Of a stretch of DNA of 7,500 nt, positions 1-6,923 are shown one piece after another. How positions within the stretch are numbered: the stretch's first letter is position 1; the number at the start of each line of letters is the position of its first letter. The DNA comes from Planctomycetaceae bacterium (GTDB lineage: Bacteria > Planctomycetota > Planctomycetia > Pirellulales > JAEUIK01). The notes beneath the pieces were generated by a model, which had not been told where the DNA came from, searched no databases, and saw only the letters and a program-made list of their open reading frames with translations. The translations under genes were made by a program, and so were the position numbers. The DNA lies in the NCBI GenBank assembly GCA_015493185.1, contig WGDQ01000923.1:1-7500 (forward strand). Reading direction: 5' to 3'.

Positions 1-2999
1 CTTGAAAACCACGGCCTCCAGGCGTCGGCTTCATTTTCCGGAAGAACGACGAGCATCAGCAGCGTGTCGTGCAGCTCTTCGGCATCTCGGACCAATGGCC
101 AGGCTTCTTGCCGCACCTGAGCAATCGCCGCGGCGTCGAAGGCAGCCAGATCGGTCAGCTCGTCCAGCGGGAGTTGTCGCCGCGTGGCCACGGCCCGCGT
201 GCGCCGCTCTTCCAAAGGCGCGTCGTCGAGAAACGCGTACGGATTGGCGTTCAAAATACCGTAGCAAAAGGGCGAAGGTTCGCGCGTGTCGCGGGCGATC
301 AGCCGTACGCGCTGCCGCCCGATGTCGTCGATCAGCGCGAGCCAGCGGTTCAGGTCCATCGCCTCGTGCAAACAGTCGAAAATGGTTTGCGCCACGATCG
401 GATGATCGGGAATCTCGATGTCGCCCGTGTGGTTCTCCAGGCAAGCAGTGGTTTCAGGAAACACGGCCGAAAGCAAATCGTCGCTGCGCATCCGTTGCAG
501 TTGCGGTGCCACGCGTTTGCCGGCCTCCTGCCTGCGAATGGCCAAGGCACGCGTGATGTTCCAACGCCAGCGAATCTGGAACATAGGGGCCGCCAAGAGA
601 GCCTGCTTCAGCAGATGCTCGGCGTTGCCTTTGTGCAGCATGCCGAACATCTGCTCCAGCGGAAAGCTGTGCTGCGCGCCGAGCGACAGTACGATGCCGT
701 TGTCGTCGGCCGCCGCTTGAAGCTCGAAATTGAACGAGCGGCAAAAGCGCTTTCGCATCGCCAGCCCCCAGGCCCGATTGATGCGCGACCCCAGCGGCGC
801 GTGAATGACCAACTGCATACCGCCCGATTCGTCGAAAAAACGCTCGAATACAATATCGCGCTGCGTGGGCACCAGCCCTAGCGCTTCGCGCTGCGCGGCA
901 ACGTAGCGAACCGCCTGCATGGCGGCCCACGGCGAGCAACCGCACTGCGCAGCCAACCAGCCGGCTGTCGCATTAATCGCCGCGTCGGTCAGCGGCTCGG
1001 CTGCCGCGTCGGTCGCGCTGCCCGTCGGCGCAGCGCTTGCCACGTCGGCCTCCTGCGCGGTTGGCGGATCGGTCAGGGCGGTGGTTGGCCCCTTGCATGG
1101 GTCGACGCCGGTGTTTGCCGCATTTGCCGCACGACCGATCGGGTGATCGTCTCGCGCGTGTTCCGTTCCGTTGCGGTGCGGCGCATTGTTGACATTGTCC
1201 GCGCGGCTGTGGGCAACCAGTTGTTCGGCAATCTCCTCGCGAAGATCGGACACTTCGGTCGAAAGCTCGATCGTGCGGCCCGGGGCTTCGCCGAACCAAA
1301 AAGGAATCGTGGCCGGCGCGCCTTCCGCGTCGTCCACGGCCACTTCGCCTCCGCGCACGTAGCGAATGCGCCACGAGCTATTGCCCAGCAAAAACACGTC
1401 GCCGGCCAGGCTTTCGATGGCGAAGTCTTCGTTCACCGTGCCCACAAACACACGCTCGTCGCCGGCCACCACGCGGAAGTCGGCATTGTCCGGAATCGCG
1501 CCGCCGCACGTGATGGCTGTCAGTCGGGCGTTACGACGCGCCCGCAGTCGACGATTGACGCCATCGCGATGCAGATATGCCCCGCGTCGCGTGCCCGGCA
1601 CCACGCCATAGCTGAGCATGTTTACGATCGCGTCGAAATCGTCGCGCCTCAAATTCCGGTAGGGCCACGCTCGGCGGACCAGTTCGTACAGAGCGTCTTC
1701 GTCCCACGGTTGGCACGCCACGGTCGCCACGATCTGCTGCGCCAAAATATCCAACGGCGCCGGCGGAATTTCGATGGCGTCGAGTTGGCCACTCTGTATG
1801 GCGCGAACCAGCGCCAGCGACTCGATCAAATCATCGCGCGAAAGAGGAAACAGCCGACCTTTGGGTACCTGTCCGAGCGCATGCCCCGAACGCCCAATAC
1901 GCTGAAGCGCGGTGGCAATCGAGCGGGGAGATCCGATCTGGCACACCAGGTCGACATAGCCGATGTCGATGCCCAACTCGAGCGACGCGGTAGCCACCAA
2001 TGCCTTCAGCTCGCCGGCCTTGAGTCGGGCTTCGGCATTCAATCGCAAATTGCGCGAGAGACTGCCATGATGGCTGGCCACGGCATCGCTGCCCAGCCGT
2101 TCCGACAAGTGATGGGCCACGCGTTCCGCCAGGCGGCGCGTGTTGACAAACACCAGCGTGCTGCGATGTTGCTCGATCATTTCGACCAACATGCCGTAGA
2201 TTTCGTCCCACTGCTCGTGCGAGCAAACGGCCGACAGCTCGCTGGGCGGCACCGACACCGCCAGGTCCAACTCGCGTCGGTTGCCCACGTCGATCACTCG
2301 ACATCGCGGCTCCACGCCGTTGGAATCGCTTGCTGTAGAGCGAGCAGCGCCCACCAGAAATCCGGCAATCTCGTCGATCGGGCGTTGCGTTGCCGAAAGT
2401 CCGATCCGCTGCAACGACCGCTGGCTGAGGTGTTGCAGCCGTTCGAGCGACAGTGCCAGATGGCTGCCCCTTTTATCACGGGCCAGAGCATGAATTTCAT
2501 CGACAATCACCGTGTCGACCTGCCGCAGCATTTCTCGACTGTTGCGGCTCGTGAGTATCAGGTAGAGCGATTCTGGCGTGGTTACCAATATGTGTGGCGG
2601 CCGCCGCGTCATTGCTTGCCGCTGGCTCGCGGGCGTGTCGCCGGTCCGCAGAGCTGTGCGAATATCGGGCAGATCGAGTCCCATCGCAGCGGCGGTTTGT
2701 TGCAACTCGGCCAGCGGGACGTTCAGGTTGCGTTCGATATCGTTGCTCAGCGCCTTCAGAGGCGAAACGTAAACCACGCGCACCGCAGCGCTCAGCGTGC
2801 CGTCGAGTCCTTCCCGCACCAACCGATCGAGCGAAGCGAGGAACGCGGCCAAGGTTTTGCCCGAACCGGTTGGCGCGGCGATTAGTGTGTCGTGACCCGC
2901 GAAAATTTCGGGCCAGCCAAGACGCTGCGGTTCGGTTGGCTGACCAAGACGGCTCTCGAACCAACGCCGCGTGATAGGATGAAAGGCATCTAGAGACAT
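1..2999 (-). CDS. lhr: Lhr-family DEAD/DEAH-box ATP-dependent helicase, 3' end truncated by window edge
   Basis: The frame is open for 999 codons from ATG at 2999 down to position 1 with no stop, so the C-terminus lies outside the window. Visible helicase motifs: Q-like PTEPQR (21-26), Walker A APTGSGKT (42-49), TTPES (140-144), DEIH (167-170), SAT (202-204), FVNTRR (284-289), ATASLELGIDIG (336-347) and QRIGRSGH (366-373). Downstream are Lhr-specific blocks: FQIRWRWN (from about 807), LQRMRSDDLLSAVFPE (about 833-849) and an ARDTREPSPF...FLDDAPLEERR block (about 900-930). Known Lhr proteins are 3'-to-5' ATP-dependent helicases linked to DNA repair; the core is RecA1, RecA2, winged helix and a beta-barrel domain, and full-length forms reach about 1500 residues. 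The start is supported by an in-frame TGA 15 nt upstream and an AAGG element 6 nt before the ATG. An Ala/Thr/Asp-rich insert lies at about residues 599-675. The shorter ligase-associated helicase is unlikely because the Lhr-specific C-terminal blocks are present. Confidence 0.95.
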   Translation of the reverse strand, partial: MSLDAFHPITRRWFESRLGQPTEPQRLGWPEIFAGHDTLIAAPTGSGKTLAAFLASLDRLVREGLDGTLSAAVRVVYVSPLKALSNDIERNLNVPLAELQQTAAAMGLDLPDIRTALRTGDTPASQRQAMTRRPPHILVTTPESLYLILTSRNSREMLRQVDTVIVDEIHALARDKRGSHLALSLERLQHLSQRSLQRIGLSATQRPIDEIAGFLVGAARSTASDSNGVEPRCRVIDVGNRRELDLAVSVPPSELSAVCSHEQWDEIYGMLVEMIEQHRSTLVFVNTRRLAERVAHHLSERLGSDAVASHHGSLSRNLRLNAEARLKAGELKALVATASLELGIDIGYVDLVCQIGSPRSIATALQRIGRSGHALGQVPKGRLFPLSRDDLIESLALVRAIQSGQLDAIEIPPAPLDILAQQIVATVACQPWDEDALYELVRRAWPYRNLRRDDFDAIVNMLSYGVVPGTRRGAYLHRDGVNRRLRARRNARLTAITCGGAIPDNADFRVVAGDERVFVGTVNEDFAIESLAGDVFLLGNSSWRIRYVRGGEVAVDDAEGAPATIPFWFGEAPGRTIELSTEVSDLREEIAEQLVAHSRADNVNNAPHRNGTEHARDDHPIGRAANAANTGVDPCKGPTTALTDPPTAQEADVASAAPTGSATDAAAEPLTDAAINATAGWLAAQCGCSPWAAMQAVRYVAAQREALGLVPTQRDIVFERFFDESGGMQLVIHAPLGSRINRAWGLAMRKRFCRSFNFELQAAADDNGIVLSLGAQHSFPLEQMFGMLHKGNAEHLLKQALLAAPMFQIRWRWNITRALAIRRQEAGKRVAPQLQRMRSDDLLSAVFPETTACLENHTGDIEIPDHPIVAQTIFDCLHEAMDLNRWLALIDDIGRQRVRLIARDTREPSPFCYGILNANPYAFLDDAPLEERRTRAVATRRQLPLDELTDLAAFDAAAIAQVRQEAWPLVRDAEELHDTLLMLVVLPENEADAWRPWFS

Positions 3000-3210
3000 G
3001 TTCGGCCTTCGATTTCAAGATCGCGCTGTGCAGCTTGCCGTCGGCGTTGGCAGAAACAACAATGCATGCACCGTCAGTTGCCAACCGGTTGAAAAAGTCA
3101 TTCTGACTGCGATTGGGTGAAACGCGCTGGCTCTGTGGCTCTGCGCCACCCAAGGCCCTGCGTACCCTCGGACGTGCCTGCGGGCGAACTGCTGGACCGG
3201 GGTGCGTCTT

Positions 3211-3239
3211 GCTTCCCTTTCGCCCCCGAAGCGTTTTTT
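3211..3239 (+). terminator. Weak terminator-like hairpin with T tract, orphan
   Basis: GCTTC (3211-3215) pairs with GAAGC (3228-3232) over a 12-base loop, followed by G and six T (3234-3239). No plus-strand gene precedes it. It would only make sense as the end of an unrecognised small RNA or of antisense transcription leaving the lhr promoter region. The stem is weak. Confidence 0.2.
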
Positions 3240-3257
3240 CAATTGAGTTGCTGGCGT

Positions 3258-3301
3258 AACTGTTGGGTCACACTTTCGCAACTGTCGGATCACGCCTTCG
3301 C
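3258..3301. repeat. 22-bp imperfect tandem repeat, two copies
   Basis: Two head-to-tail 22-bp units lie at 3258-3279 and 3280-3301. They match at 18 of 22 positions, and all four differences are transitions. Each begins AACTGT and ends TTCGC. The pair is bracketed by identical GCTGGCG heptamers at 3250-3256 and 3302-3308, each followed within two bases by another AACTG (3258 and 3311). A 22-bp period is not a multiple of three and is close to two helical turns, which fits a protein-binding array better than a coding repeat. It sits between the two divergent genes and just upstream of a TATAAC box. Function as an operator is inference. Confidence 0.75.
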
Positions 3302-3311
3302 GCTGGCGGCA

Positions 3312-3330
3312 ACTGCTGTAACAGTATAAC
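3312..3330 (+). promoter_or_regulatory. Candidate promoter -10 region with overlapping dyad
   Basis: TATAAC at 3325-3330 resembles a sigma70 -10 box for the rightward gene. Read on the other strand, the overlapping TATACT could serve lhr. An inverted repeat, ACTG-N6-CAGT (3312-3325) with an inner CTG-TAA-CAG dyad (3316-3324), overlaps its left edge and could be an operator. No convincing -35 hexamer is present at the normal distance (the region reads GCTGGCG), so an activator-dependent promoter or a false match are both possible. Confidence 0.3.
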
Positions 3331-3373
3331 GGAATCAGCAGACGACGCGGCTGTCCCGTCGCTGAATGCGTGC

Positions 3374-3400
3374 AACGGCATGCAGCGGTCGGCCGTTTTT
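3374..3400 (+). terminator. Terminator-like hairpin in the leader of the beta-helix gene
   Basis: AACGGC (3374-3379) can pair with GCCGTT (3392-3397) across a 12-base loop, and the T run extends from 3396 to 3400. It lies between the candidate TATAAC box and the ATG at 3563, so if transcription starts near 3337 it could act as an attenuator. The stem is short and the T tract partly belongs to it, so it may be chance. Confidence 0.25.
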
Positions 3401-3548
3401 CTCTGATGCTTGCGCGGTGATGGTCGCCGTTTACCCGCCTTGTTTCGTCTTTCCCTCCGATTGTCTGTCCCTCCTGCACCGCGTGATTTCGTTTTCGCCA
3501 CGCCATTTCATTTGTTTTCTGGGGCTGCCGCTGCCTGCCCCAATCATC

Positions 3549-3554
3549 GGGGAG
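3549..3554 (+). promoter_or_regulatory. Ribosome binding site that fixes the beta-helix start
   Basis: GGGGAG at 3549-3554 lies 8 nt before the ATG at 3563 and decides between this start and an in-frame TTG at 3410. The bases GGGG-AGTCGA-CCCC (3549-3562) could also fold into a small 4-bp hairpin that would hide the site; whether that matters is unknown. Confidence 0.65.
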
Positions 3555-3562
3555 TCGACCCC

Positions 3563-5767
3563 ATGTTCCGAATCATATGCCCTTGCGCAAAGCGATCGGT
3601 GATCGTCGGTCGCCATGTGGCGCAACAGCGCCGTTCCCGCCGCGTAGTTGATTGGCTGGTTTTTGCCGGCATGTTCGCGTGCGTCCTGCGTGCCATCCCA
3701 AGCGCTGCGGACGACACACAAGGTGCCCAAGAAGGCCGTGCAAACACCGACGTGCGTGCTCATGCGGCTGCGAAGGGCACGGCGGGGCGGCCACTGCGGC
3801 TTTTTGTCGCCACCGATGGCAACGACCGCTGGAGCGGCGCGCTGCCGGAACCGAACGCGCAAGGCACCGACGGTCCGCTGGCAACACTCGAAGCAGCCCG
3901 CGATGCTGTGCGCCGCCTGCGTCGCGATGGAAAGCTCACGCCCTCCACGTCTGTCTTTGTCGAGCTGCGAAAAGGCATCTATCGGCGCCAACACCCGCTG
4001 GAGCTTTCCGCAGAAGACTCCGGCACCGAGCACGCCCCCGTGGTGTATCGCGCGCATGGCGGCGAAACGGTGCGTCTTATCGGCGGTCCGGTGCTCCGCG
4101 GGTTCGAACCGGTTGCCGATCAGAGTGTGCTCCAGGGATTGCCCGAAGAGGCACGACGGCACGTGGTGCAGATCAACCTGAAAAACCACGGCGTCGAAGA
4201 TTTCGGCTCGCCAGCCGGAGGCGGTGTGTATCTCTATTTCAACGACCAGCCTATGACGCTCGCCCGTTGGCCCAATCAGGGGTTTACCCATATCGAAAAA
4301 GTGGTCGGAGGGCAGCCTTTCAAATCGCATGGGCGGCGCGGCGATCGAGTTGGCAAGTTTGTATACAAGGGCGATCGACCGGCCCGTTGGGCGGGCGAAA
4401 AGAACCTGTGGGTTCACGGCTACTGGTTTTGGGATTGGTCCGATCAGCGCCAGGCCGTCGATTCCATCGATGTCGAGCATCGCACTATTACGCTCAAACC
4501 ACCATACCATCACTACGGTTATCGCGAGGGGGCCTGGTACTATGCCTTCAATGCCCTGTCCGAACTGGACTCGCCCGGCGAATGGTATTTGGATCGACAA
4601 ACGGGCATGCTCTATTTTTGGCCTCCTAGCGAGCTATCGACGGCCGAAGTGATCGTCTCCTCAGCGCACGCACTGTTCGCCTTCCGCGGCGCATCGCACA
4701 TCGTTGTCGATGGCCTTGCCATGGAAGCAACGCGTGGCACGGCCGTCAGCATTCACGATGGCCTGTCTGTTGAAATCCGCAACTGCACGCTGCGCAACAT
4801 TGGCGATTGGGCGGTGATTGTTCGAGGCGGACAAAAACACCGTGTGAGCGGTTGCGACATTTACCATCAAGGGGCGGGTGGCATCTCCTTGGCCGGCGGC
4901 GATCGGCCGACGCTTCAGCCGGCAGCCCATGTGGCCGAAGACAATCACATTCACCACTATGCCCTTTGGCACCGTACGTACCGACCGGCCATCAGCCTAA
5001 GCGGTGTCGGAAATATCGCGCGGCACAACCTGATTCATCACGCTCCTCACGAGGCGATTGCCATGGGGGGCAACGACCATCGCATCGAACTGAACGAAAT
5101 CCATCATGTGTGCGAAGAATCGAACGATGCCGGGGCCATCTATGGCGGCCGCGACTGGACCATGCGGGGCATCGTGATACGGCACAATTTTTTGCACCAT
5201 ATCACCGGCTTCGAGAAACGCGGCTGTGTCGGCGTGTATCTCGACGACATGTTCTGCGGCACCCGCATCGAGGGCAATGTGTTTTATCAGGTCACGCGGG
5301 CGGCATTCATCGGCGGCGGACGCGACAACGTCGTGGCAAACAACCTTTTCGTCGAATGCTCGCCGGCACTGCACGTCGACGCGCGCGGCATCGGCTGGGC
5401 TGCGTCGTCGAAGGAAACACTGCTGAAGCGTTTGCGGGGGATGCCATACCAATCGGCCCTATGGCGCGAGCGTTACCCGAGGTTGCCGGCCATTCTTGAC
5501 GACGAACCGATGAAGCCCAAGGGCAACGTCGTCCGTTGCAATGTCGTGTTTGGCGGTCGTTGGGACGAGATCGAGACCGCGGCCCGAGCGTTTCTGAAAC
5601 TCGAGAACAACCATGTGCAACCGGAGGCCCCTGAAGTGATCGATGCACAGGGCAAGTTCCACATGCCCCAGCAAGCCGAACGGTTGCCTTCCTGTTTCCA
5701 GTCCATACCGTTCGAACAAATCGGTCCCCGCCGCCCGGTTAACGCGGATTCGAGCGCCATTCGCTAA
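3563..5767 (+). CDS. Secreted right-handed parallel beta-helix protein, GH141-like glycoside hydrolase candidate
   Basis: Encodes 734 residues from ATG 3563, which has a GGGGAG site 8 nt upstream and puts an export signal at the N-terminus: a basic stretch (RRSRR, 23-27), a hydrophobic segment (about 31-46) and a likely cleavage after PSAA (residue 49). The SRR at 25-27 leaves Tat export possible, but Sec is the simpler reading. The mature protein opens with a DGND block (85-88) followed by a segment typical of secreted beta-helix glycosidases. From about residue 379 there are repeated beta-helix coils rich in Asn, Gly and His (for example around NCTLRN at 407, then IRHNFLHH and RIEGNVFY). 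In GH141 (alpha-L-fucosidase and xylanase members), paired acidic residues on the helix are the proposed catalytic groups. The best candidates here are D522 (NDAG) and D561/D562 (YLDD), about 40 residues apart. Family placement and substrate are inference; a polysaccharide lyase or non-catalytic beta-helix remains possible. Confidence 0.85.
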   Translation: MFRIICPCAKRSVIVGRHVAQQRRSRRVVDWLVFAGMFACVLRAIPSAADDTQGAQEGRANTDVRAHAAAKGTAGRPLRLFVATDGNDRWSGALPEPNAQGTDGPLATLEAARDAVRRLRRDGKLTPSTSVFVELRKGIYRRQHPLELSAEDSGTEHAPVVYRAHGGETVRLIGGPVLRGFEPVADQSVLQGLPEEARRHVVQINLKNHGVEDFGSPAGGGVYLYFNDQPMTLARWPNQGFTHIEKVVGGQPFKSHGRRGDRVGKFVYKGDRPARWAGEKNLWVHGYWFWDWSDQRQAVDSIDVEHRTITLKPPYHHYGYREGAWYYAFNALSELDSPGEWYLDRQTGMLYFWPPSELSTAEVIVSSAHALFAFRGASHIVVDGLAMEATRGTAVSIHDGLSVEIRNCTLRNIGDWAVIVRGGQKHRVSGCDIYHQGAGGISLAGGDRPTLQPAAHVAEDNHIHHYALWHRTYRPAISLSGVGNIARHNLIHHAPHEAIAMGGNDHRIELNEIHHVCEESNDAGAIYGGRDWTMRGIVIRHNFLHHITGFEKRGCVGVYLDDMFCGTRIEGNVFYQVTRAAFIGGGRDNVVANNLFVECSPALHVDARGIGWAASSKETLLKRLRGMPYQSALWRERYPRLPAILDDEPMKPKGNVVRCNVVFGGRWDEIETAARAFLKLENNHVQPEAPEVIDAQGKFHMPQQAERLPSCFQSIPFEQIGPRRPVNADSSAIR

Positions 5768-5774
5768 CGCGCTC
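5752..5774 (+). other. Stem-loop spanning the stop codon of the beta-helix gene
   Basis: GAGCGC (5752-5757) pairs perfectly with GCGCTC (5769-5774) over an 11-base loop that contains the TAA stop (5765-5767). No T run follows, so it is not a standard intrinsic terminator. It could protect the 3' end of the upstream message or be chance. The 160-bp gap to the next gene holds no other gene and no clear terminator, so read-through into the downstream gene is plausible. Confidence 0.25.
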
Positions 5775-5914
5775 TATCGTTCGAAGCGAAAGGGGGCGAC
5801 GTTCGAAAAGAACACGCAGCGCCAGCTTCGGTGGTTCTCCGAACTTCGCCGTCTACAAGGATGTGCAGAATCCAGTTTGCCCCAAAAGCGAAACCAGAAA
5901 AAAGCAAGGCAAAG

Positions 5915-5919
5915 AAAGG
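5915..5919 (+). promoter_or_regulatory. Ribosome binding site that fixes the TIM-barrel start
   Basis: AAAGG lies 8 nt before the ATG at 5928 in a purine-rich stretch. It decides the start: the same frame is open back to 5643, but that extension overlaps the end of the beta-helix gene and would bury the twin-arginine signal. Confidence 0.6.
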
Positions 5920-5927
5920 CCAATCGT

Positions 5928-6923
5928 ATGAGCCTCAATATGCAGCCAGCCGCCGATGGCCAACAGTTCTCTGAGCGTCGCCAACCGCCACGAAGTGACA
6001 CAGCCGCGCGAGCGGTGCATCGACGCGACTTCTGCCGGGGCATGCTGGGCGCGGCACTGACGGTTGCCTCGAGCTCCCACGCCTGGTCGGCTGAAGAGTC
6101 GAGACGTTGGTCGTACGTGTTGGCCAGTTGCATGTACGGTACGCTCCCTTTGAACGACATCTTGCCCGAGGTTCGTAAAATCGCGGCGCGTCACATCGAC
6201 ATCTGGCCGCGTGTGCATGGCAATCAGCGCGAGCAGATCGAGGCCATGGGGCACGAGGCATTTCGCCGCATGCTGGAAAAGCACGACGTTCGTGTGGGCA
6301 TTTTCACACGCTACGATCTGGGGCCCTTCCGTATCGACGACGAACTGGCCGTGGCGTCCGAGTATGGTGCCCGCTTGATTGTGGTCGGAAGCAGCGGCCC
6401 ACGCGGCTTGCGGGGCGAGCCGCTGCGCGAGGCCGTGCGCGACTTCGTCCGGCGGCTCGAACCGCAATGCCGGCTGGCCGAAAAGCACGGCATCACAATC
6501 GGCATCGAAAATCATGGAAACGCGCTGATCGAATCGCCCGATTCGATCCGTTGGCTGGCCGACTTCAGTCGAGGTCGCCCGCTCGCCGTGGCATTGGCCC
6601 CCTACCACCTGCCGCAAGACGCCTCGGCGTTGGCCAATCTGATTCGCGAACTTGGCGACCGCCTGGGCCACTTCTACGCGTGGCAGCACGGCATGGGCTG
6701 TCATAAAAAGCTGCCGAAACAGCAGGAGCTTTTACAAATGCCCGGTCGGGGCCCCCTCGATTTCACGCCATTGCTGGCCGCACTGAAACGGATCGGCTAC
6801 GCCGGTTTCGTCGAAATTTTCATGCATCCCGTGCCCCGCGGCATTCCCATTCTGGAAACCGCCGCCGAAGTAACCGCTGAGATCAATCGGGCCCGGACGT
6901 ATCTCGATGGGCTGAAAGTTTGA
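5928..6923 (+). CDS. Tat-exported sugar phosphate isomerase/epimerase-like TIM-barrel protein
   Basis: Encodes 331 residues. The N-terminus carries a twin-arginine motif, HRRDFCRG (31-38), a hydrophobic segment (39-50) and a likely cleavage after AWSA (55), so the folded protein is probably exported by Tat. The rest fits the xylose-isomerase-like TIM barrel superfamily (AP endonuclease 2 fold, sugar phosphate isomerase/epimerase annotation). Candidate metal or active-site residues are E194 in GIENHG, H227 in LAPYH, H248 and H254 in HFYAWQH, and E296 in VEIFMHP. The Asp usually found before the LDP-type turn is Ala here (A224). The tail has a distinctive LQMPGRGPLDF block (about 267-277) that I associate with planctomycete members. 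The gene follows the beta-helix gene by 160 bp on the same strand, so co-transcription is possible. The reaction and substrate are unknown; epimerisation or isomerisation of a sugar released outside the cytoplasm is a hypothesis. Confidence 0.85.
   Translation: MSLNMQPAADGQQFSERRQPPRSDTAARAVHRRDFCRGMLGAALTVASSSHAWSAEESRRWSYVLASCMYGTLPLNDILPEVRKIAARHIDIWPRVHGNQREQIEAMGHEAFRRMLEKHDVRVGIFTRYDLGPFRIDDELAVASEYGARLIVVGSSGPRGLRGEPLREAVRDFVRRLEPQCRLAEKHGITIGIENHGNALIESPDSIRWLADFSRGRPLAVALAPYHLPQDASALANLIRELGDRLGHFYAWQHGMGCHKKLPKQQELLQMPGRGPLDFTPLLAALKRIGYAGFVEIFMHPVPRGIPILETAAEVTAEINRARTYLDGLKV

Larger units (their letters stand above)
3000..3562. other. Divergent intergenic region between lhr and the beta-helix gene
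   Basis: This 563-bp stretch has no convincing gene. Its short open frames on both strands have no recognisable domain and no good ribosome binding site. It must hold the promoters of both divergent genes. Visible elements are: two palindromes near the lhr start (TGCATGCA at 3063-3070, CAACCGGTTG at 3082-3091); a 5-bp hairpin at 3135-3149; a GCTTC/GAAGC hairpin followed by six T at 3211-3239; a 22-bp tandem repeat at 3258-3301; a TATAAC box at 3325-3330; and a second terminator-like hairpin at 3374-3400. The last 100 bases before the downstream start are rich in T and C. Confidence 0.7.

Noticed and set aside
69..881. 270-codon open frame on the plus strand
   Set aside because: Antisense to the conserved C-terminal Lhr blocks, with no family resemblance.
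1143..2885. 580-codon open frame on the plus strand
   Set aside because: It lies antisense to lhr, has no recognisable domain, and is an artefact of G+C-rich codon usage; the opposite strand carries all the helicase motifs.
3258..3325. CRISPR array or replication-origin iterons
   Set aside because: Only two adjacent units with no spacers, no cas genes, and no initiator gene or A+T-rich unwinding region nearby.
3015..3506. 163-codon open frame on the minus strand in the divergent intergenic region
   Set aside because: Irregular Arg- and Cys-rich composition, no domain, no ribosome binding site, and it runs through the 22-bp tandem repeats out of phase.
3410..3562. N-terminal extension of the beta-helix protein from a TTG codon
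   Set aside because: The ATG at 3563 has a good ribosome binding site and gives a proper export signal; the extension would bury that signal.
3431..4600. 389-codon open frame on the minus strand
   Set aside because: Antisense to the beta-helix gene; its sequence resembles no family, and the plus-strand frame has a signal peptide, ribosome binding site and beta-helix coils.
5853..6704. 283-codon open frame on the minus strand
   Set aside because: Antisense to the TIM-barrel gene, with no recognisable domain.
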